Positions 50,376-60,443 are shown, counted from the first letter of the stretch. The stretch is DNA of 64,000 nt from Psychrobacter sp. UBA3962 (GCF_002385225.1 NZ_DGDC01000052.1:1-64000), one strand, 5' to 3'. Notes: generated by a model not told the origin, from the letters alone. A program made the numbers and translations.

Positions 50376-52280
50376 TTAACGCTCAACTTGACTAACATCA
50401 CGTACAGCACCGGTATCGGCACTGGTAGTCATAGCAGCATAAGCACGTAAAGCTTGGCTCACATGACGTTCGCGGCTAACCGGCTTCCACGCTTGGCTAC
50501 CACGGGCTTCCATTTCCTCTCTACGTTTTGCCAATTCATTTTCAGAGATTTCAAGATTGATACTACGGTTAGGGATATCAATATGGATAGTATCACCTTC
50601 TTCAACCAATCCAATAGCACCGCCTTCAGCGGCTTCTGGGCTGGCATGACCGATTGATAGACCCGAGGTACCCCCAGAGAAACGACCATCGGTTAATAAG
50701 GCACACTCTTTACCCAAACCTTTTGATTTTAGGTATGAAGTGGGGTAGAGCATCTCCTGCATGCCTGGACCCCCTTTAGGTCCTTCGTAGCGGATAATGA
50801 CGATATCCCCAGCTACAACCTTATCGGCCAAAATCGCCTCGACGGCATCATCTTGTGATTCAAACACACGAGCACGACCGGTAAACGTTAAGATGCTGTC
50901 ATCAACACCGGCAGTTTTTACCACACAGCCACGTTCAGCAATATTACCAAATAATACTGCTAGACCGCCGTCAGTAGAGTAAGCATTATCGACAGAGCGG
51001 ATACAGCCAGACTCACGGTTTAGGTCAAGGTTAGACCATGCTTTGTTTTGAGAGAATGCTTGCGTGGTACGTACCCCACCTGGTGCTGCGATGTATAAAT
51101 CACGAGCAGTTTGATGGTTTGGATGGTCAGTATTCATCACATCCCACATCTCTAAAGCTTCTTGTAGCGAGCTACTATGAACAGTAGGAATATCCGTAGT
51201 CAATAAACCTGCACGATTTAGCTCTGCTAAAATACCGAAAACACCCCCTGCACGGTGTACGTCTTCCATATGGTATTTCTGAGTCGCTGGCGCAACTTTA
51301 GATAAGCAAGGTACGCGGCGGCTTAATTGATCGATGTCTGCCATTTTGAAATCTACTTCAGCTTCATGAGCCGCAGCCAATAAATGCAGAATGGTATTGG
51401 TCGAACCGCCCATGGCAATATCTAAGCTCATGGCGTTTTCAAAAGCGGCCTTAGTAGCGATAGAGCGTGGTAATACTGAGTCATCATCTTGCTCGTAGCG
51501 ACGCTTGGCTAGATCTACAATGCGGCGTCCTGCTTCTAAGAATAGCGCTTCACGCTTGGCATGAGTGGCAAGCAATGAGCCATTACCAGGAAGCGATAAA
51601 CCTAAAGCTTCAGTCAAGCAGTTCATCGAGTTGGCGGTAAACATACCGGAGCATGAGCCGCAAGTAGGACAGGCTGAGCGTTCAATTTCTAATACATCAG
51701 CATCGCTAACATTGTCATCAGCGGCATCAATCATCGCATCAACTAAGTCTAGTTTACGAATCGCTTTACCATCTTCATTAACAGGCGCATCTAAATTGTG
51801 GCTAGGAGCAAGATCGGATGCCAATACCTTACCGGCTTCCATAGGGCCCCCTGAAACGAAAATCACAGGAATATTAAGGCGCATAGCGGCCATCAACATA
51901 CCTGGGGTAATTTTGTCACAGTTTGAGATACAAACTAAGGCATCAGCACAATGCGCATTGACCATATATTCAACAGAGTCAGCAATTAAGTCACGACTTG
52001 GTAGCGAATAAAGCATACCACTGTGACCCATGGCAATACCGTCATCAACAGCAATGGTATTGAATTCTTTGGCAACACCGCCGACTCTTTCAATCTCTCT
52101 TGCTACCAATTGTCCCATGTCTTTTAGGTGGACATGACCTGGAACGAACTGAGTAAATGAGTTGGCAATGGCAATAATGGGTTTGTCAAAATCACCATCT
52201 GTCATACCTGTGGCGCGCCATAAAGCACGAGCACCTGCCATATTACGGCCTGAAGTTGAGGTCTTAGAGCGGTATTGCAT
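50376..52280 (-). CDS. ilvD: dihydroxy-acid dehydratase
   Basis: IlvD dehydrates dihydroxy acids to the ketoacid precursors of valine, leucine and isoleucine with an iron-sulfur cluster. The 634-residue protein opens YRSKTSTSGRNMAGARALWRATG (residues 3-25). Cluster Cys residues are visible in ISNCDKITPGM (Cys121) and SACPTCGSCSGMFTANSMNC (Cys204-Cys221). The C-terminal TDGRFSGGTSGLSIGHASPEAAEGG is diagnostic. It is about 18 residues longer than E. coli IlvD. AAGGA lies 6 nt before the ATG. No other ilv gene is near. Confidence 0.97.
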   Translation of the reverse strand: MQYRSKTSTSGRNMAGARALWRATGMTDGDFDKPIIAIANSFTQFVPGHVHLKDMGQLVAREIERVGGVAKEFNTIAVDDGIAMGHSGMLYSLPSRDLIADSVEYMVNAHCADALVCISNCDKITPGMLMAAMRLNIPVIFVSGGPMEAGKVLASDLAPSHNLDAPVNEDGKAIRKLDLVDAMIDAADDNVSDADVLEIERSACPTCGSCSGMFTANSMNCLTEALGLSLPGNGSLLATHAKREALFLEAGRRIVDLAKRRYEQDDDSVLPRSIATKAAFENAMSLDIAMGGSTNTILHLLAAAHEAEVDFKMADIDQLSRRVPCLSKVAPATQKYHMEDVHRAGGVFGILAELNRAGLLTTDIPTVHSSSLQEALEMWDVMNTDHPNHQTARDLYIAAPGGVRTTQAFSQNKAWSNLDLNRESGCIRSVDNAYSTDGGLAVLFGNIAERGCVVKTAGVDDSILTFTGRARVFESQDDAVEAILADKVVAGDIVIIRYEGPKGGPGMQEMLYPTSYLKSKGLGKECALLTDGRFSGGTSGLSIGHASPEAAEGGAIGLVEEGDTIHIDIPNRSINLEISENELAKRREEMEARGSQAWKPVSRERHVSQALRAYAAMTTSADTGAVRDVSQVER

Positions 52281-52407
52281 ACAACATCCTTTTTATCTTT
52301 AGAGGTTCATTTACTATCGGCTATTGTAACCTATTAATCCGATTTTGGTTAAAGCAAATAAGATTGTCTATCTATAACCTAATCTTATGATTTATTGGGT
52401 TAAATTG

Positions 52408-53151
52408 CTATACCAATCTTTGGCTAATAGCCTCTTGCAAATTAGTAATATGGGACTTGTTATCTTCTAATAAGGCCAAAGCGGCCAAGCCGAATTCACC
52501 AGGTAATAGCTGATACTCTGGCAGCTGTGGAATTTCTATCCAATCAGGGTCAGCGGTCATGATAAGGGGTTTACTGCCTTTATTAAGCACAAAGATATCA
52601 CCATAAAAGTGCCAGTCTTGCATTGAGGCTTGTATGGCCTGATCAGCTGTCGTGGTATAAACAGGGTCATAATCTTTAGCAGTATTGGTAAACTTTAATC
52701 TTAGGGCAATTTGTAGCCGCTCGCAGAACATAACCAGAGTCCCAGTGATTTTTACCATCCAAGGAGTAGGAACTAGTGCAGCGTCTATACCCAGTAGCTC
52801 AGCCGCTTGTTGTGCTGACATTGGGGTTTGAAACTGTTTTAACAGACTGCCGGTTAAAGGATGAAGCTGTTTTAGCTCCTCAGATAGGGCATCATGGTGA
52901 TAGATAAATGGCAGTAATTGATCTTGAGTCACTGACTTATCAACGATTTTGCAATTATGAACTTGCCAGGGCGTCTCTTTATCACTTAATAACTCATTTA
53001 GTATTAAGGTATTAGGATCGGCAAGCAAGCTATTGGTCACAGAGTTCTGATTGGCTTCATCGGCAGGTACAGACTCTAAGGTTGCCGTAGCATTGGGATC
53101 AGTATATTCAGGGGAGGATATTGGTGTCCTAAAGCTTGTATCTGAAGTCAT
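52408..53151 (-). CDS. hypothetical protein upstream of ilvD, downstream of lipB
   Basis: The 247-residue soluble-looking protein has no signal peptide or membrane segment and no motif I recognise. The first 45 residues are Thr/Ser/Pro-rich and likely disordered. The remainder looks globular, with LTGSLLKQFQTPMSAQQAAELLGIDAALVPTPW (a helical segment at about residues 98-130) and an all-alpha/beta end. It follows lipB on the same strand after 28 bp, so they may be co-transcribed. The gene is at the end of that unit. Confidence 0.6.
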   Translation of the reverse strand: MTSDTSFRTPISSPEYTDPNATATLESVPADEANQNSVTNSLLADPNTLILNELLSDKETPWQVHNCKIVDKSVTQDQLLPFIYHHDALSEELKQLHPLTGSLLKQFQTPMSAQQAAELLGIDAALVPTPWMVKITGTLVMFCERLQIALRLKFTNTAKDYDPVYTTTADQAIQASMQDWHFYGDIFVLNKGSKPLIMTADPDWIEIPQLPEYQLLPGEFGLAALALLEDNKSHITNLQEAISQRLV

Positions 53152-53179
53152 AGCTTAGTTCTCATGATGAGTAAATTTA

Positions 53180-53935
53180 TTATTTATTGATAGGGTTTAG
53201 TTTAATATCGCCTGCAAGACGTTGCTGAATGTTCGACAGCAATTGCTTGGTTACTGCTAAGTCACTGATTGGCGTTTCTGATGTCGCAGCTAAGTCAACA
53301 AAGTCTTCAAGTTTTAACATCTGCATGCCGGCATAGCCACAAGGATTAATGGCGTTAAACACTGCTAAGTCACAGTTTAAATTTAGGGCAATGCCATGAT
53401 AACTAAAGCCATGTTTAATTTTAAAACCTAGGGAAGCTATTTTTCCTAGCATCAAGTCATCGTTATTGTATATATATACTCCAGGGGCATCGCGCCGGGA
53501 TTTGGCATAAAAGCTTTTCTCGTGTGAGTCCTGAGTTAAGGCGCTGTTCAAGACATCTTCAATACTTTGTTCAGCATGAGATACCATATCACGGACTGAC
53601 CAGTTGGCTGCATTTAAATCAATAAGCCAGTACAGCACCAGTTGCCCTTTACCATGCCAAGTCACTTGACCGCCGCGATCAGTATGAATGATTGGCGTAT
53701 CTACCTGTTGTAGAATATGTTCCTCTTTGCCTGCCTGACCTAAAGTATAAACATCGTTATGCTCAACTACCCATAGCTCATCTGGAGTAATTATGCCTTG
53801 TTTCTTCTGCTCAATTCGGGACAGAGTAGTATTTAGCATGGCATCATGAGTGCTTTCATAGTCAGCGTTTAATAGGGTACGCAGAATTGGAATATTATCT
53901 GGGCTAGTATTGTTATTCATTTTTAAAACAGCCAT
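53180..53935 (-). CDS. lipB: octanoyltransferase (lipoyl synthesis)
   Basis: LipB moves octanoyl groups from acyl-carrier protein to lipoyl domains, the first step of lipoate attachment, as needed for AceF. The roughly 250-residue protein has DELWVVEHNDVYTLGQAG, HTDRGGQVTWHGKGQLVLYW, and the active-site Lys and Cys in LGKIASLGFKIKHGFSYHG (Lys at about residue 165-175) and NPCGYAGM. Frequently used starts are ATG at 53935 or 53920; an upstream TTG is unlikely. lipA is not adjacent. The promoter should lie in the 280-bp region upstream, shared with a divergent SDR gene. Confidence 0.93.
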   Translation of the reverse strand: MAVLKMNNNTSPDNIPILRTLLNADYESTHDAMLNTTLSRIEQKKQGIITPDELWVVEHNDVYTLGQAGKEEHILQQVDTPIIHTDRGGQVTWHGKGQLVLYWLIDLNAANWSVRDMVSHAEQSIEDVLNSALTQDSHEKSFYAKSRRDAPGVYIYNNDDLMLGKIASLGFKIKHGFSYHGIALNLNCDLAVFNAINPCGYAGMQMLKLEDFVDLAATSETPISDLAVTKQLLSNIQQRLAGDIKLNPINK

Positions 53936-54218
53936 AATCAACAAATGTTTTGTTTTAGGGGTTAATTACCATTAATGATGGTGATAATGTTAACTCACTA
54001 TGATAACTAAAAAAGGCAGAGATTGGGGTAAGTTTCTTCCAATCAAACACAGCATGTATGTGTAAAATTTTCAATTTTTATTGTTTGATCTATTTCCTAA
54101 CAGCGCACAATATAAATTAAAATCTTATAAAAAATACGCTGTAATATAGCTCTATTTTACTATTTGAACCATTATGCATTTAGGTATAAATTTTATCTAA
54201 CAAAAAGGAATTGCTGCT

Positions 54219-55100
54219 ATGAAAGCTTCTAGAAATTTACGGAAAGCTGTAAAAAATAAAAATATTGTTATCACGGGTGGGTCCAGTGGGATAGGTGAGA
54301 GTACTGCCTATTTATTAGCAGAAGCTGGAGCCCATGTGATCCTAATTGCTCGCTCTTTAGATAAGTTGGAAGCCGTCCAAGCCAAAATTACAGCTTTTGC
54401 GGGTAAAGCCAGTGTGTATAGCTGCGATTTGACCGATATGGAAGCTATCGTTAGTACTGCAAATCAGATTTTAAAAGATCACAAACATGTTGATATCTTA
54501 GTCAATAACGCTGGCCGCTCAATTCGTCGTTCAGTGGATGAGTCACTTGATCGTTTCCATGATTTTGAGCGTACTATGAGTATCAACTATTTTGGAGCGG
54601 TAAAGCTGGTGTTAGAGTTTATCCCAGGTATGCTAAAGCGTAAAAGAGGTCAGATCATTAACATCTCCTCTATTGGGGTGCTAGCCAATACCCCGCGTTT
54701 CTCCGCTTATGTTGCCTCAAAAGCAGCCCTCGATGCGTTCAGCCGCTGTGTCGCTGCTGAAGTAAAAGGTAAGAAGGTTCATTTAACCTCTATTTATATG
54801 CCTTTGGTACGTACTCCCATGATTGCTCCAACTAAGATGTATAACTATATGCCTGCGCTAAGCCCACAAGAAGCTGCAAACTTAGTGGCTAAAGCTATTA
54901 TCGAAAAGCCGGTGAGTATCTCAAGCAACATGGGCCGATTTGCTTCAGCTACTTATTCTCTAGTGCCAAAATTTAACCTTGGTATTCAGTCATTGGGTTA
55001 TCGTATCTTTCCAGATTTTAAAACTGCTAAAAGTAAAAAGGCCAAACCTAATTTACTACAAAGAGGCTTTGCCCGAATTTTGCCTGGTGAACCTCATTAA
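54219..55100 (+). CDS. short-chain dehydrogenase/reductase
   Basis: The 293-residue SDR has the cofactor loop TGGSSGIGE (about 20-28), NNAG, the catalytic Ser in NISSIG and Tyr-x3-Lys in YVASK. LIARS after strand two favours NADP(H). Residues 250-293 form a basic extension (PKFNLGIQSLGYRIFP...) absent from simple SDRs. AAGGA lies 8 nt before the ATG. A terminator follows; an aldehyde dehydrogenase gene is next, 245 bp later. The substrate is unknown; relatives include fatty-acyl or retinoid type reductases. Confidence 0.85.
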   Translation: MKASRNLRKAVKNKNIVITGGSSGIGESTAYLLAEAGAHVILIARSLDKLEAVQAKITAFAGKASVYSCDLTDMEAIVSTANQILKDHKHVDILVNNAGRSIRRSVDESLDRFHDFERTMSINYFGAVKLVLEFIPGMLKRKRGQIINISSIGVLANTPRFSAYVASKAALDAFSRCVAAEVKGKKVHLTSIYMPLVRTPMIAPTKMYNYMPALSPQEAANLVAKAIIEKPVSISSNMGRFASATYSLVPKFNLGIQSLGYRIFPDFKTAKSKKAKPNLLQRGFARILPGEPH

Positions 55101-55145
55101 ATACTTATCTAGTAAAACCTACCTAGTAAAACCTGCTAAATAATT

Positions 55146-55181
55146 AATAGCACAATTAAAGGATTAATTGTGCTATTTTTA
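55146..55181 (+). terminator. intrinsic terminator after the SDR gene
   Basis: A perfect 13-bp ATAGCACAATTAA/TTAATTGTGCTAT stem with a short loop is followed by TTTTTATA. Confidence 0.85.
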
Positions 55182-55345
55182 TATTCGCTCACAAGTTAGG
55201 TCATATTTTTAACAGATATATCGACGTAGGTTGTAATCCTGTGAGGTATAACTGCTATGTTTTAAATTGAATAGATAGTTAAAAATATGTCAGCCTTGGT
55301 GAGTTAAATAAAAATTAATAATGACGCAATCATAAGGATGTTTGA

Positions 55346-56758
55346 ATGAGTCAAAGTATCATTACCACAAAAGAGCAGTTAACCGCTCAGTTTGAACATA
55401 TGCACAAACTGAGCCGTAAGCGTCCAATTAATTCATGGACGGATAGAGAGGCTTTACTTGAAAGTTTAGAAGCCATGTTATCTGAAAATAAGCAAATTTT
55501 TGCTGACTCAATTAGTCAGGATTTTGGTCATCGTAGTAAAGATGAGACCAATTTCGCGGAATTATTTCCAAGCTTCCATGGGATTTCTCATGCCAAGAAA
55601 AATGGAAAGTCTTGGATGAAAACCCGCCGTGTGCCCATCTCTACTCTCTATAAACCTGCCCATAATGAGATCCAGCCTCAACCTTTAGGGCTGGTAGGAA
55701 TTATGGTTCCTTGGAACTATCCTTTGTTCTTGGCTGTGGGTCCTATGATTGATGCGCTGACTGCTGGCAACCGTATTATGATTAAGATGAGTGAATCGGC
55801 GCCCCTATTTGCAGAAGCCTTTGCCGAAGCGGTTTCTCGTCATTTTTCATCTGATGTGGTGTCTGTGGTAGTCGGGGAAGTGGATTTGGCTGTGGCTTTT
55901 AGCGCCTTGCCTTTTGACCATCTACTTTATACTGGCTCAACCAACGTGGGCAAACAAGTTATGGCTGCTGCTGCTCCTAACTTGACGCCTGTGACTTTAG
56001 AGTTGGGCGGAAAATCTCCAGTTGTTATAACGGACGAAGTGAATTTAGAAAATGCAGTCAATCGAGTAATGATGGGTAAGACCTTAAATGCGGGTCAGAC
56101 CTGTATCGCCCCTGATTATGTATTGATTAACTCTTCACTGCACAGTAGATTTGTTAAATTAGCAAAGGAGTGGGTAGAAAAACATTACCCAAATATAGCC
56201 AATAATGAAGACTACACCCACATTATTAATGACAGTCAATATAAGCGGGTTAAAGAGTATTTAGAACAGTTACCTAACGAGCAAGTGGTTCCATTGACCA
56301 ACGTTGCAGCCAATGCAGAAACTCGTTTAATGCCGCCAGTGATTGTCCTAAATCCTGATCCAGAGAGTGAAGTAATGCAAAATGAGCTTTTTGCACCCAT
56401 CTTACCTCTAGTACACATTAATGGGTTGCGTGATGCGGTTGAGTTTGTCAACAGTCGTCCACGCCCGTTAGCCTTATATGTCTTTGGTGAGAACAATGAT
56501 GATATTGAGTACGTGCGCAATTACACTGTTTCAGGTGGGGTAGCCGTCAATGAGGTCATTATGCATGTGGCCCAGCATGAATTACCTTTTGGTGGTGTGG
56601 GTCATTCAGGAATAGGCGCTTATCACGGAAAAGCAGGTTTTGAGCGCTTAAGCCATATGAAACCGGTCTTTGTGCAGTCCAAATTTAATGCGATGAATAT
56701 CATGTTACCTCCTTATAGTGATCTGTTTAGAAAAGGACTCAAGTTCTTAACCAAATAG
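55346..56758 (+). CDS. coniferyl-aldehyde-type dehydrogenase
   Basis: The 470-residue protein is an aldehyde dehydrogenase of the group often called coniferyl aldehyde dehydrogenase. Active-site residues are Asn124 in VPWNYP, Glu219 in LELGGKSP and Cys253 in NAGQTCIAPDYVL. The C-terminal GGVGHSGIGAYHG and FNAMNIMLPPYSDLFRKGLKFL are typical of this membrane-associated class III-like subgroup. The true substrate may be a long-chain or aromatic aldehyde. AAGGA precedes the ATG. A terminator follows. Confidence 0.9.
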   Translation: MSQSIITTKEQLTAQFEHMHKLSRKRPINSWTDREALLESLEAMLSENKQIFADSISQDFGHRSKDETNFAELFPSFHGISHAKKNGKSWMKTRRVPISTLYKPAHNEIQPQPLGLVGIMVPWNYPLFLAVGPMIDALTAGNRIMIKMSESAPLFAEAFAEAVSRHFSSDVVSVVVGEVDLAVAFSALPFDHLLYTGSTNVGKQVMAAAAPNLTPVTLELGGKSPVVITDEVNLENAVNRVMMGKTLNAGQTCIAPDYVLINSSLHSRFVKLAKEWVEKHYPNIANNEDYTHIINDSQYKRVKEYLEQLPNEQVVPLTNVAANAETRLMPPVIVLNPDPESEVMQNELFAPILPLVHINGLRDAVEFVNSRPRPLALYVFGENNDDIEYVRNYTVSGGVAVNEVIMHVAQHELPFGGVGHSGIGAYHGKAGFERLSHMKPVFVQSKFNAMNIMLPPYSDLFRKGLKFLTK

Positions 56759-56812
56759 TTCACTGCTAAACAACAGTTCGCTAATCTATTTGTAAACCAA
56801 AAATTTTATTAA

Positions 56813-56851
56813 TAAAGGCCCTTCTAAAATATTAGAGGGGCCTTTGCTTTA
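56813..56851 (+). terminator. intrinsic terminator after the aldehyde dehydrogenase gene
   Basis: AAAGGCCCTTCTAA pairs with TTAGAGGGGCCTTT with one mismatch and is followed by GCTTTATT. Confidence 0.75.
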
Positions 56852-56965
56852 TTAAAACTACACTCTGTATTGGTAATTTTAAGTAAAGTACGGTATAACC
56901 AATAAAGGTGATGCTTTTGATCATTTACCATAGTTTTTACCACAATAATAAAAATAGGTATTATT

Positions 56966-58978
56966 TTGCGTCCATATAACTCACGTAAACATCGCTCTGC
57001 CAAACATTATTCCTTTTTAGGCCTGTTAGTGTTGTGTCTCTCGCTGTGGTCGTCACCCGTTATGGCCGCTTGTGGTGCGGGCGATGGCAAGCCGGTAAAG
57101 TTTGGTTCTTTAACTTGGGAGAGTGGCCAATTTATTTCTTCAGTACTGCAGACTATTGCAGAGAAGGGCTATGGCTGCGAAACTGAGTTGGTACCCGGTA
57201 CTGGGCCAGCCTTAGAGACCGCATTGGCGCAAAATGACATACAGGTCATTGGAGAGCAATGGGTTGGGCGCTCGCCGATTATGGAAGAGGCGATTGCAGC
57301 AAATAAGGCCGCTGTCATAGGTGATACCTTACAGGGCGGGGCCACCCAAGGTTGGTATGTACCCAAATATGTGCTTGAGGACAATCCTGAGCTTAAAAGT
57401 TATCAAGATTTACCTAAATATGCCCCTCTATTTACCGATCCTGAAAACCCCTCTAATGCCCGGTTTTTAAACTGTCCTACCGGTTGGACCTGTGAAGTAT
57501 TTAATACCCATTTGCTCAAAAATTTAGGTTTAACCACCCCAAACAGTCAAGGGGTTAAGTTTAATAATGTTCACCCTGGTACAGGTGCAGCACTAGATGC
57601 TGCCATATCTTCTGCCTTTGAGCAGCGTAAGCCGTTGCTGTTTTATTATTGGCAGCCCACCGGTCTTATGGCCAAATATGACTTTGCCGAGATTCCTTTT
57701 CCCAAGCACGATGAGCAGTGTTGGGATGAGCTCCTTGATGCAGGAAGTCAGACTAAATGCGTTTCAGGTTTTCCGGTATCGAATTTGGGGGTCGCAGTTT
57801 CTACCCCTTTCCTAGGCAGTAATCCAGAGTTGGCCACTGCTTTTAAAAAAGTGCAGTTCACCCCCGATATCCTAAACGGGGCCATCTTACAGATGAATGA
57901 GAGCAAACGCAGTGGGGAAGAACAAGCCGAACTGTTTTTGCAACAAAACCCACAGCTGTGGCAGCATTGGCTAACGCCTGAAGCGGCACAAAATTTAGCC
58001 AGTGCGCTTAATGTGTCTTTAGAAGGCTCGGATAGCTCCTTAAATAATCAGTCAGGACAAGCTGGTATAAATAGCAACACTAGCGCCGGCTTTAGCTGGT
58101 TCCCAGAATGGTCGTTTGAAAATCAATTAAATAACTCCCTTAGCTACGTAGTCCAAAATTTCGGTGAGGTGTTCCGTTCTATTAGTCAACTTACTTTAAC
58201 CTATCTACTATTGCCGATAGAGAAGCTGATGCATATCACGCCGCCATGGCTGATTATTGGCCTAGTAGCACTGCTTGGCTGGCTAGCCACTCGTAAGCTT
58301 TGGTTTGCAGTTACATGCGCGATTGGGCTATTTTTAATCGGTGCTTTTGGACTGTGGTCAGCTTTAGTACAGACTTTGGCACTGCTAATTGTTTCGGTAA
58401 TTGTGACTATGCTGATTGGCATTCCTATGGGGATTTTGATGGCCGGCAGTAACCGTCTGCGTCGAGTGGTGACACCAGTATTAGATGTGATGCAGACCAT
58501 GCCAAGCTTTGTCTATCTAATTCCTGTGCTTATGCTGTTTGGTATCGGTAAAGTACCAGCGTTATTTGCCACCGTTATCTATGCCTTACCGCCACTGATT
58601 CGTTTGACCATGCTGGGTATAAAGCAAGTGCCTCATGAGATGGTAGAGGCAGGTCGCTCTTTTGGTAGCAATCACAAACAGCTACTGATTTGGATTAAAC
58701 TGCCGCAAGCGTTGCCTAGTATTATGGCCGGCATTAACCAAGCGGTTATGATGTCTCTGTCGATGGTAGTATTGGCTTCAATGATTGGTGCGCCAGGGCT
58801 TGGAGAAGATGTCCTGCAGTCCATTCAGACCCTAAATATTGGTCAAGGTTTACAGGCCGGGACGGCGATTGTAATTATGGCCATTATTATTGACCGTATT
58901 ACTCAAGCCTTTGGTCAAGGGCGACGGGCGCGCGATGAATTGCGACACTCAAACCACAGCCATAAACAAGCGCCCTAA
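56966..58978 (+). CDS. glycine betaine ABC transporter: ProX-ProW fusion (binding protein + permease)
   Basis: This 670-residue protein fuses an exported betaine/choline-type binding domain (about 35-365) to a ProW-type permease (about 420-650). A signal peptide ends around SSPVMA, followed by VKFGSLTWESGQFISSVLQTI. The permease has TMPSFVYLIPVLMLFGIGKVPALFATVIYALPPLIR (split) and the coupling loop EAGRSFGSNHKQLLIWIKLPQALPSIMAGINQ. Separate ProX and ProW are the E. coli arrangement; the N-terminal placement of the binding domain is the reverse of Gram-positive OpuABC. The start is TTG, with a poor Shine-Dalgarno sequence. The ATPase gene follows. Confidence 0.9.
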   Translation: MRPYNSRKHRSAKHYSFLGLLVLCLSLWSSPVMAACGAGDGKPVKFGSLTWESGQFISSVLQTIAEKGYGCETELVPGTGPALETALAQNDIQVIGEQWVGRSPIMEEAIAANKAAVIGDTLQGGATQGWYVPKYVLEDNPELKSYQDLPKYAPLFTDPENPSNARFLNCPTGWTCEVFNTHLLKNLGLTTPNSQGVKFNNVHPGTGAALDAAISSAFEQRKPLLFYYWQPTGLMAKYDFAEIPFPKHDEQCWDELLDAGSQTKCVSGFPVSNLGVAVSTPFLGSNPELATAFKKVQFTPDILNGAILQMNESKRSGEEQAELFLQQNPQLWQHWLTPEAAQNLASALNVSLEGSDSSLNNQSGQAGINSNTSAGFSWFPEWSFENQLNNSLSYVVQNFGEVFRSISQLTLTYLLLPIEKLMHITPPWLIIGLVALLGWLATRKLWFAVTCAIGLFLIGAFGLWSALVQTLALLIVSVIVTMLIGIPMGILMAGSNRLRRVVTPVLDVMQTMPSFVYLIPVLMLFGIGKVPALFATVIYALPPLIRLTMLGIKQVPHEMVEAGRSFGSNHKQLLIWIKLPQALPSIMAGINQAVMMSLSMVVLASMIGAPGLGEDVLQSIQTLNIGQGLQAGTAIVIMAIIIDRITQAFGQGRRARDELRHSNHSHKQAP

Positions 58979-59037
58979 GCTACTTTATAGCCCTATTAAC
59001 ACCCTTTTATTTTACCCATTTAGCAAAAGATGATGCC

Positions 59038-59919
59038 ATGAGCCACATTCGATTAGAGAACGTCAGTAAGGTCTTCGATGCCAATGTCAGCGAGGCCGCC
59101 AAAGTGCTTAAGCTATTAGAGCAAGGCATGAGTAGTGGTGAGGTGCGAGAGCAGACCGGCTATTCAGTGGGATTGTATGATATAAATCTAAGCGTTGAGG
59201 TGGGAGAGCTGCATTGCATTATGGGGTTGTCAGGCTCCGGTAAGTCTACCTTGATTCGTCATATCAACCGACTCATTGACCCCACCCAAGGTAAAATCTG
59301 GATTGATACTCAGCATAGTGTGGGCACGCCTGATTATTTAGATAGCGCTGAACGACTGCCCGATCAATCCAGAGTCATTAATGTGTTAAGTTTACGCGAC
59401 AAACCGCTACAGAAATTTCGTCAAAATAACGTTAGTATGGTATTTCAACACTTTGGTTTGGTGCCACACATGACAGTGATTCAAAATGTGGCGTATGGAC
59501 TTCGTGTGCGTAAAATACCTAAATCTGAGCGTCATGAGATAGCGCGGCATTGGTTGTCTGAGGTAGGGCTAGAGGGCATAGAGAGCAGCTATCCTGACGA
59601 GCTGTCAGGGGGTATGCAGCAGCGCGTTGGTCTGGCACGTGCCTTGGCTGTGGATACGCCCATCATCTTGATGGACGAGGCTTTTTCAGCACTTGATCCG
59701 TTAATTCGAGGTCAATTACAAGACCAACTACTTGAGCTACAGCACAAACTGAATAAAACCATTGTATTTATTACCCATGATATTGACGAGGCGATTAAGC
59801 TTGGCAGCCGCATCAGTATCTTAAATGGCGGACGTTTGGTGCAGACAGGTACGCCGCAGCAACTACAAGATAACCCTGCTGATGCTTATGTTGAGCGCTT
59901 TATGGTGACCAAAGGCTAG
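59038..59919 (+). CDS. glycine betaine ABC transporter ATPase, ProV-like, without CBS domains
   Basis: The 293-residue ATPase has the ProV-type N-terminal extension (EAAKVLKLLEQGMSSGEVREQTG, before the first strand), Walker A GLSGSGKST, Q-loop FQHFGLVPHMTV, signature LSGGMQQRVG and Walker B IILMDEAFSALDP. E. coli ProV (400 residues) ends with two CBS domains that regulate transport; this protein stops after the nucleotide-binding domain. It follows the ProX-ProW fusion after 59 bp, and the two make a complete importer. Confidence 0.9.
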   Translation: MSHIRLENVSKVFDANVSEAAKVLKLLEQGMSSGEVREQTGYSVGLYDINLSVEVGELHCIMGLSGSGKSTLIRHINRLIDPTQGKIWIDTQHSVGTPDYLDSAERLPDQSRVINVLSLRDKPLQKFRQNNVSMVFQHFGLVPHMTVIQNVAYGLRVRKIPKSERHEIARHWLSEVGLEGIESSYPDELSGGMQQRVGLARALAVDTPIILMDEAFSALDPLIRGQLQDQLLELQHKLNKTIVFITHDIDEAIKLGSRISILNGGRLVQTGTPQQLQDNPADAYVERFMVTKG

Positions 59920-60002
59920 GGTGTTATTTAAATAATATAAGTTTAAATAATATAAGTTTTGAGAAAATCGAAATTTTCGAAGAATAAAAGAGGTTAATTA
60001 CG

Positions 60003-60443
60003 ATGAAAATATCCTATAAAACCTTCTTTAACCTTATCGCTATCACGGCGATAGGGACGTTTAGTTCAGTAGGCGTAGCAAAAGAGATTAAACCCATTAA
60101 GTTTAATCAAGGCAGTGTGTTGGGTACTGCAAGTGGTCAGATTCCATCAGGCAAGCAAGATACTTGGTATCAGTTTAAGGCCCAAAAAGGACAGTATGCT
60201 GTGATTAATCTGCTGCCGAAAGTAGGTTCACCTGAGACGGCCAATGTCGGCGTATTATATATGCCTTCCAAGCAGCAAAATGGGGGTAAGGGTGGCATCG
60301 TGTATCAAGGCTGTCTTCCTGAGGATGGCAAATATAAATTACGTATTGCACGCAATCTAATGGCTACTGAAAACAAGAACGCAGGGTATCAAGTAGAAGT
60401 GGTTATTTTGCCGCAGTATGCCAGTAAAGAGTTGTGTGATTAA
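60003..60443 (+). CDS. small secreted protein, PliG/PPC-like
   Basis: The 146-residue precursor has a signal peptide (cleavage near VGVA-KE, about residue 26). The mature protein resembles the small beta-sandwich proteins exemplified by the periplasmic inhibitor of g-type lysozyme: DTWYQFKAQKGQYAVINLLP, then GGIVYQGCLPEDGKYKLRIARN and AGYQVEVVILP. Two Cys residues (GCLPED and the penultimate KELCD) may bond. This likeness is by pattern only, and the function is inferred at low confidence. AGAGG lies upstream of the ATG. It follows proV-like by 83 bp but may have its own promoter. Confidence 0.5.
   Translation: MKISYKTFFNLIAITAIGTFSSVGVAKEIKPIKFNQGSVLGTASGQIPSGKQDTWYQFKAQKGQYAVINLLPKVGSPETANVGVLYMPSKQQNGGKGGIVYQGCLPEDGKYKLRIARNLMATENKNAGYQVEVVILPQYASKELCD

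Noticed and set aside
58201..58500. 99-codon antisense frame in the ProX-ProW gene
   Set aside because: Lies across a strongly conserved permease domain on the other strand and shows no independent signal.
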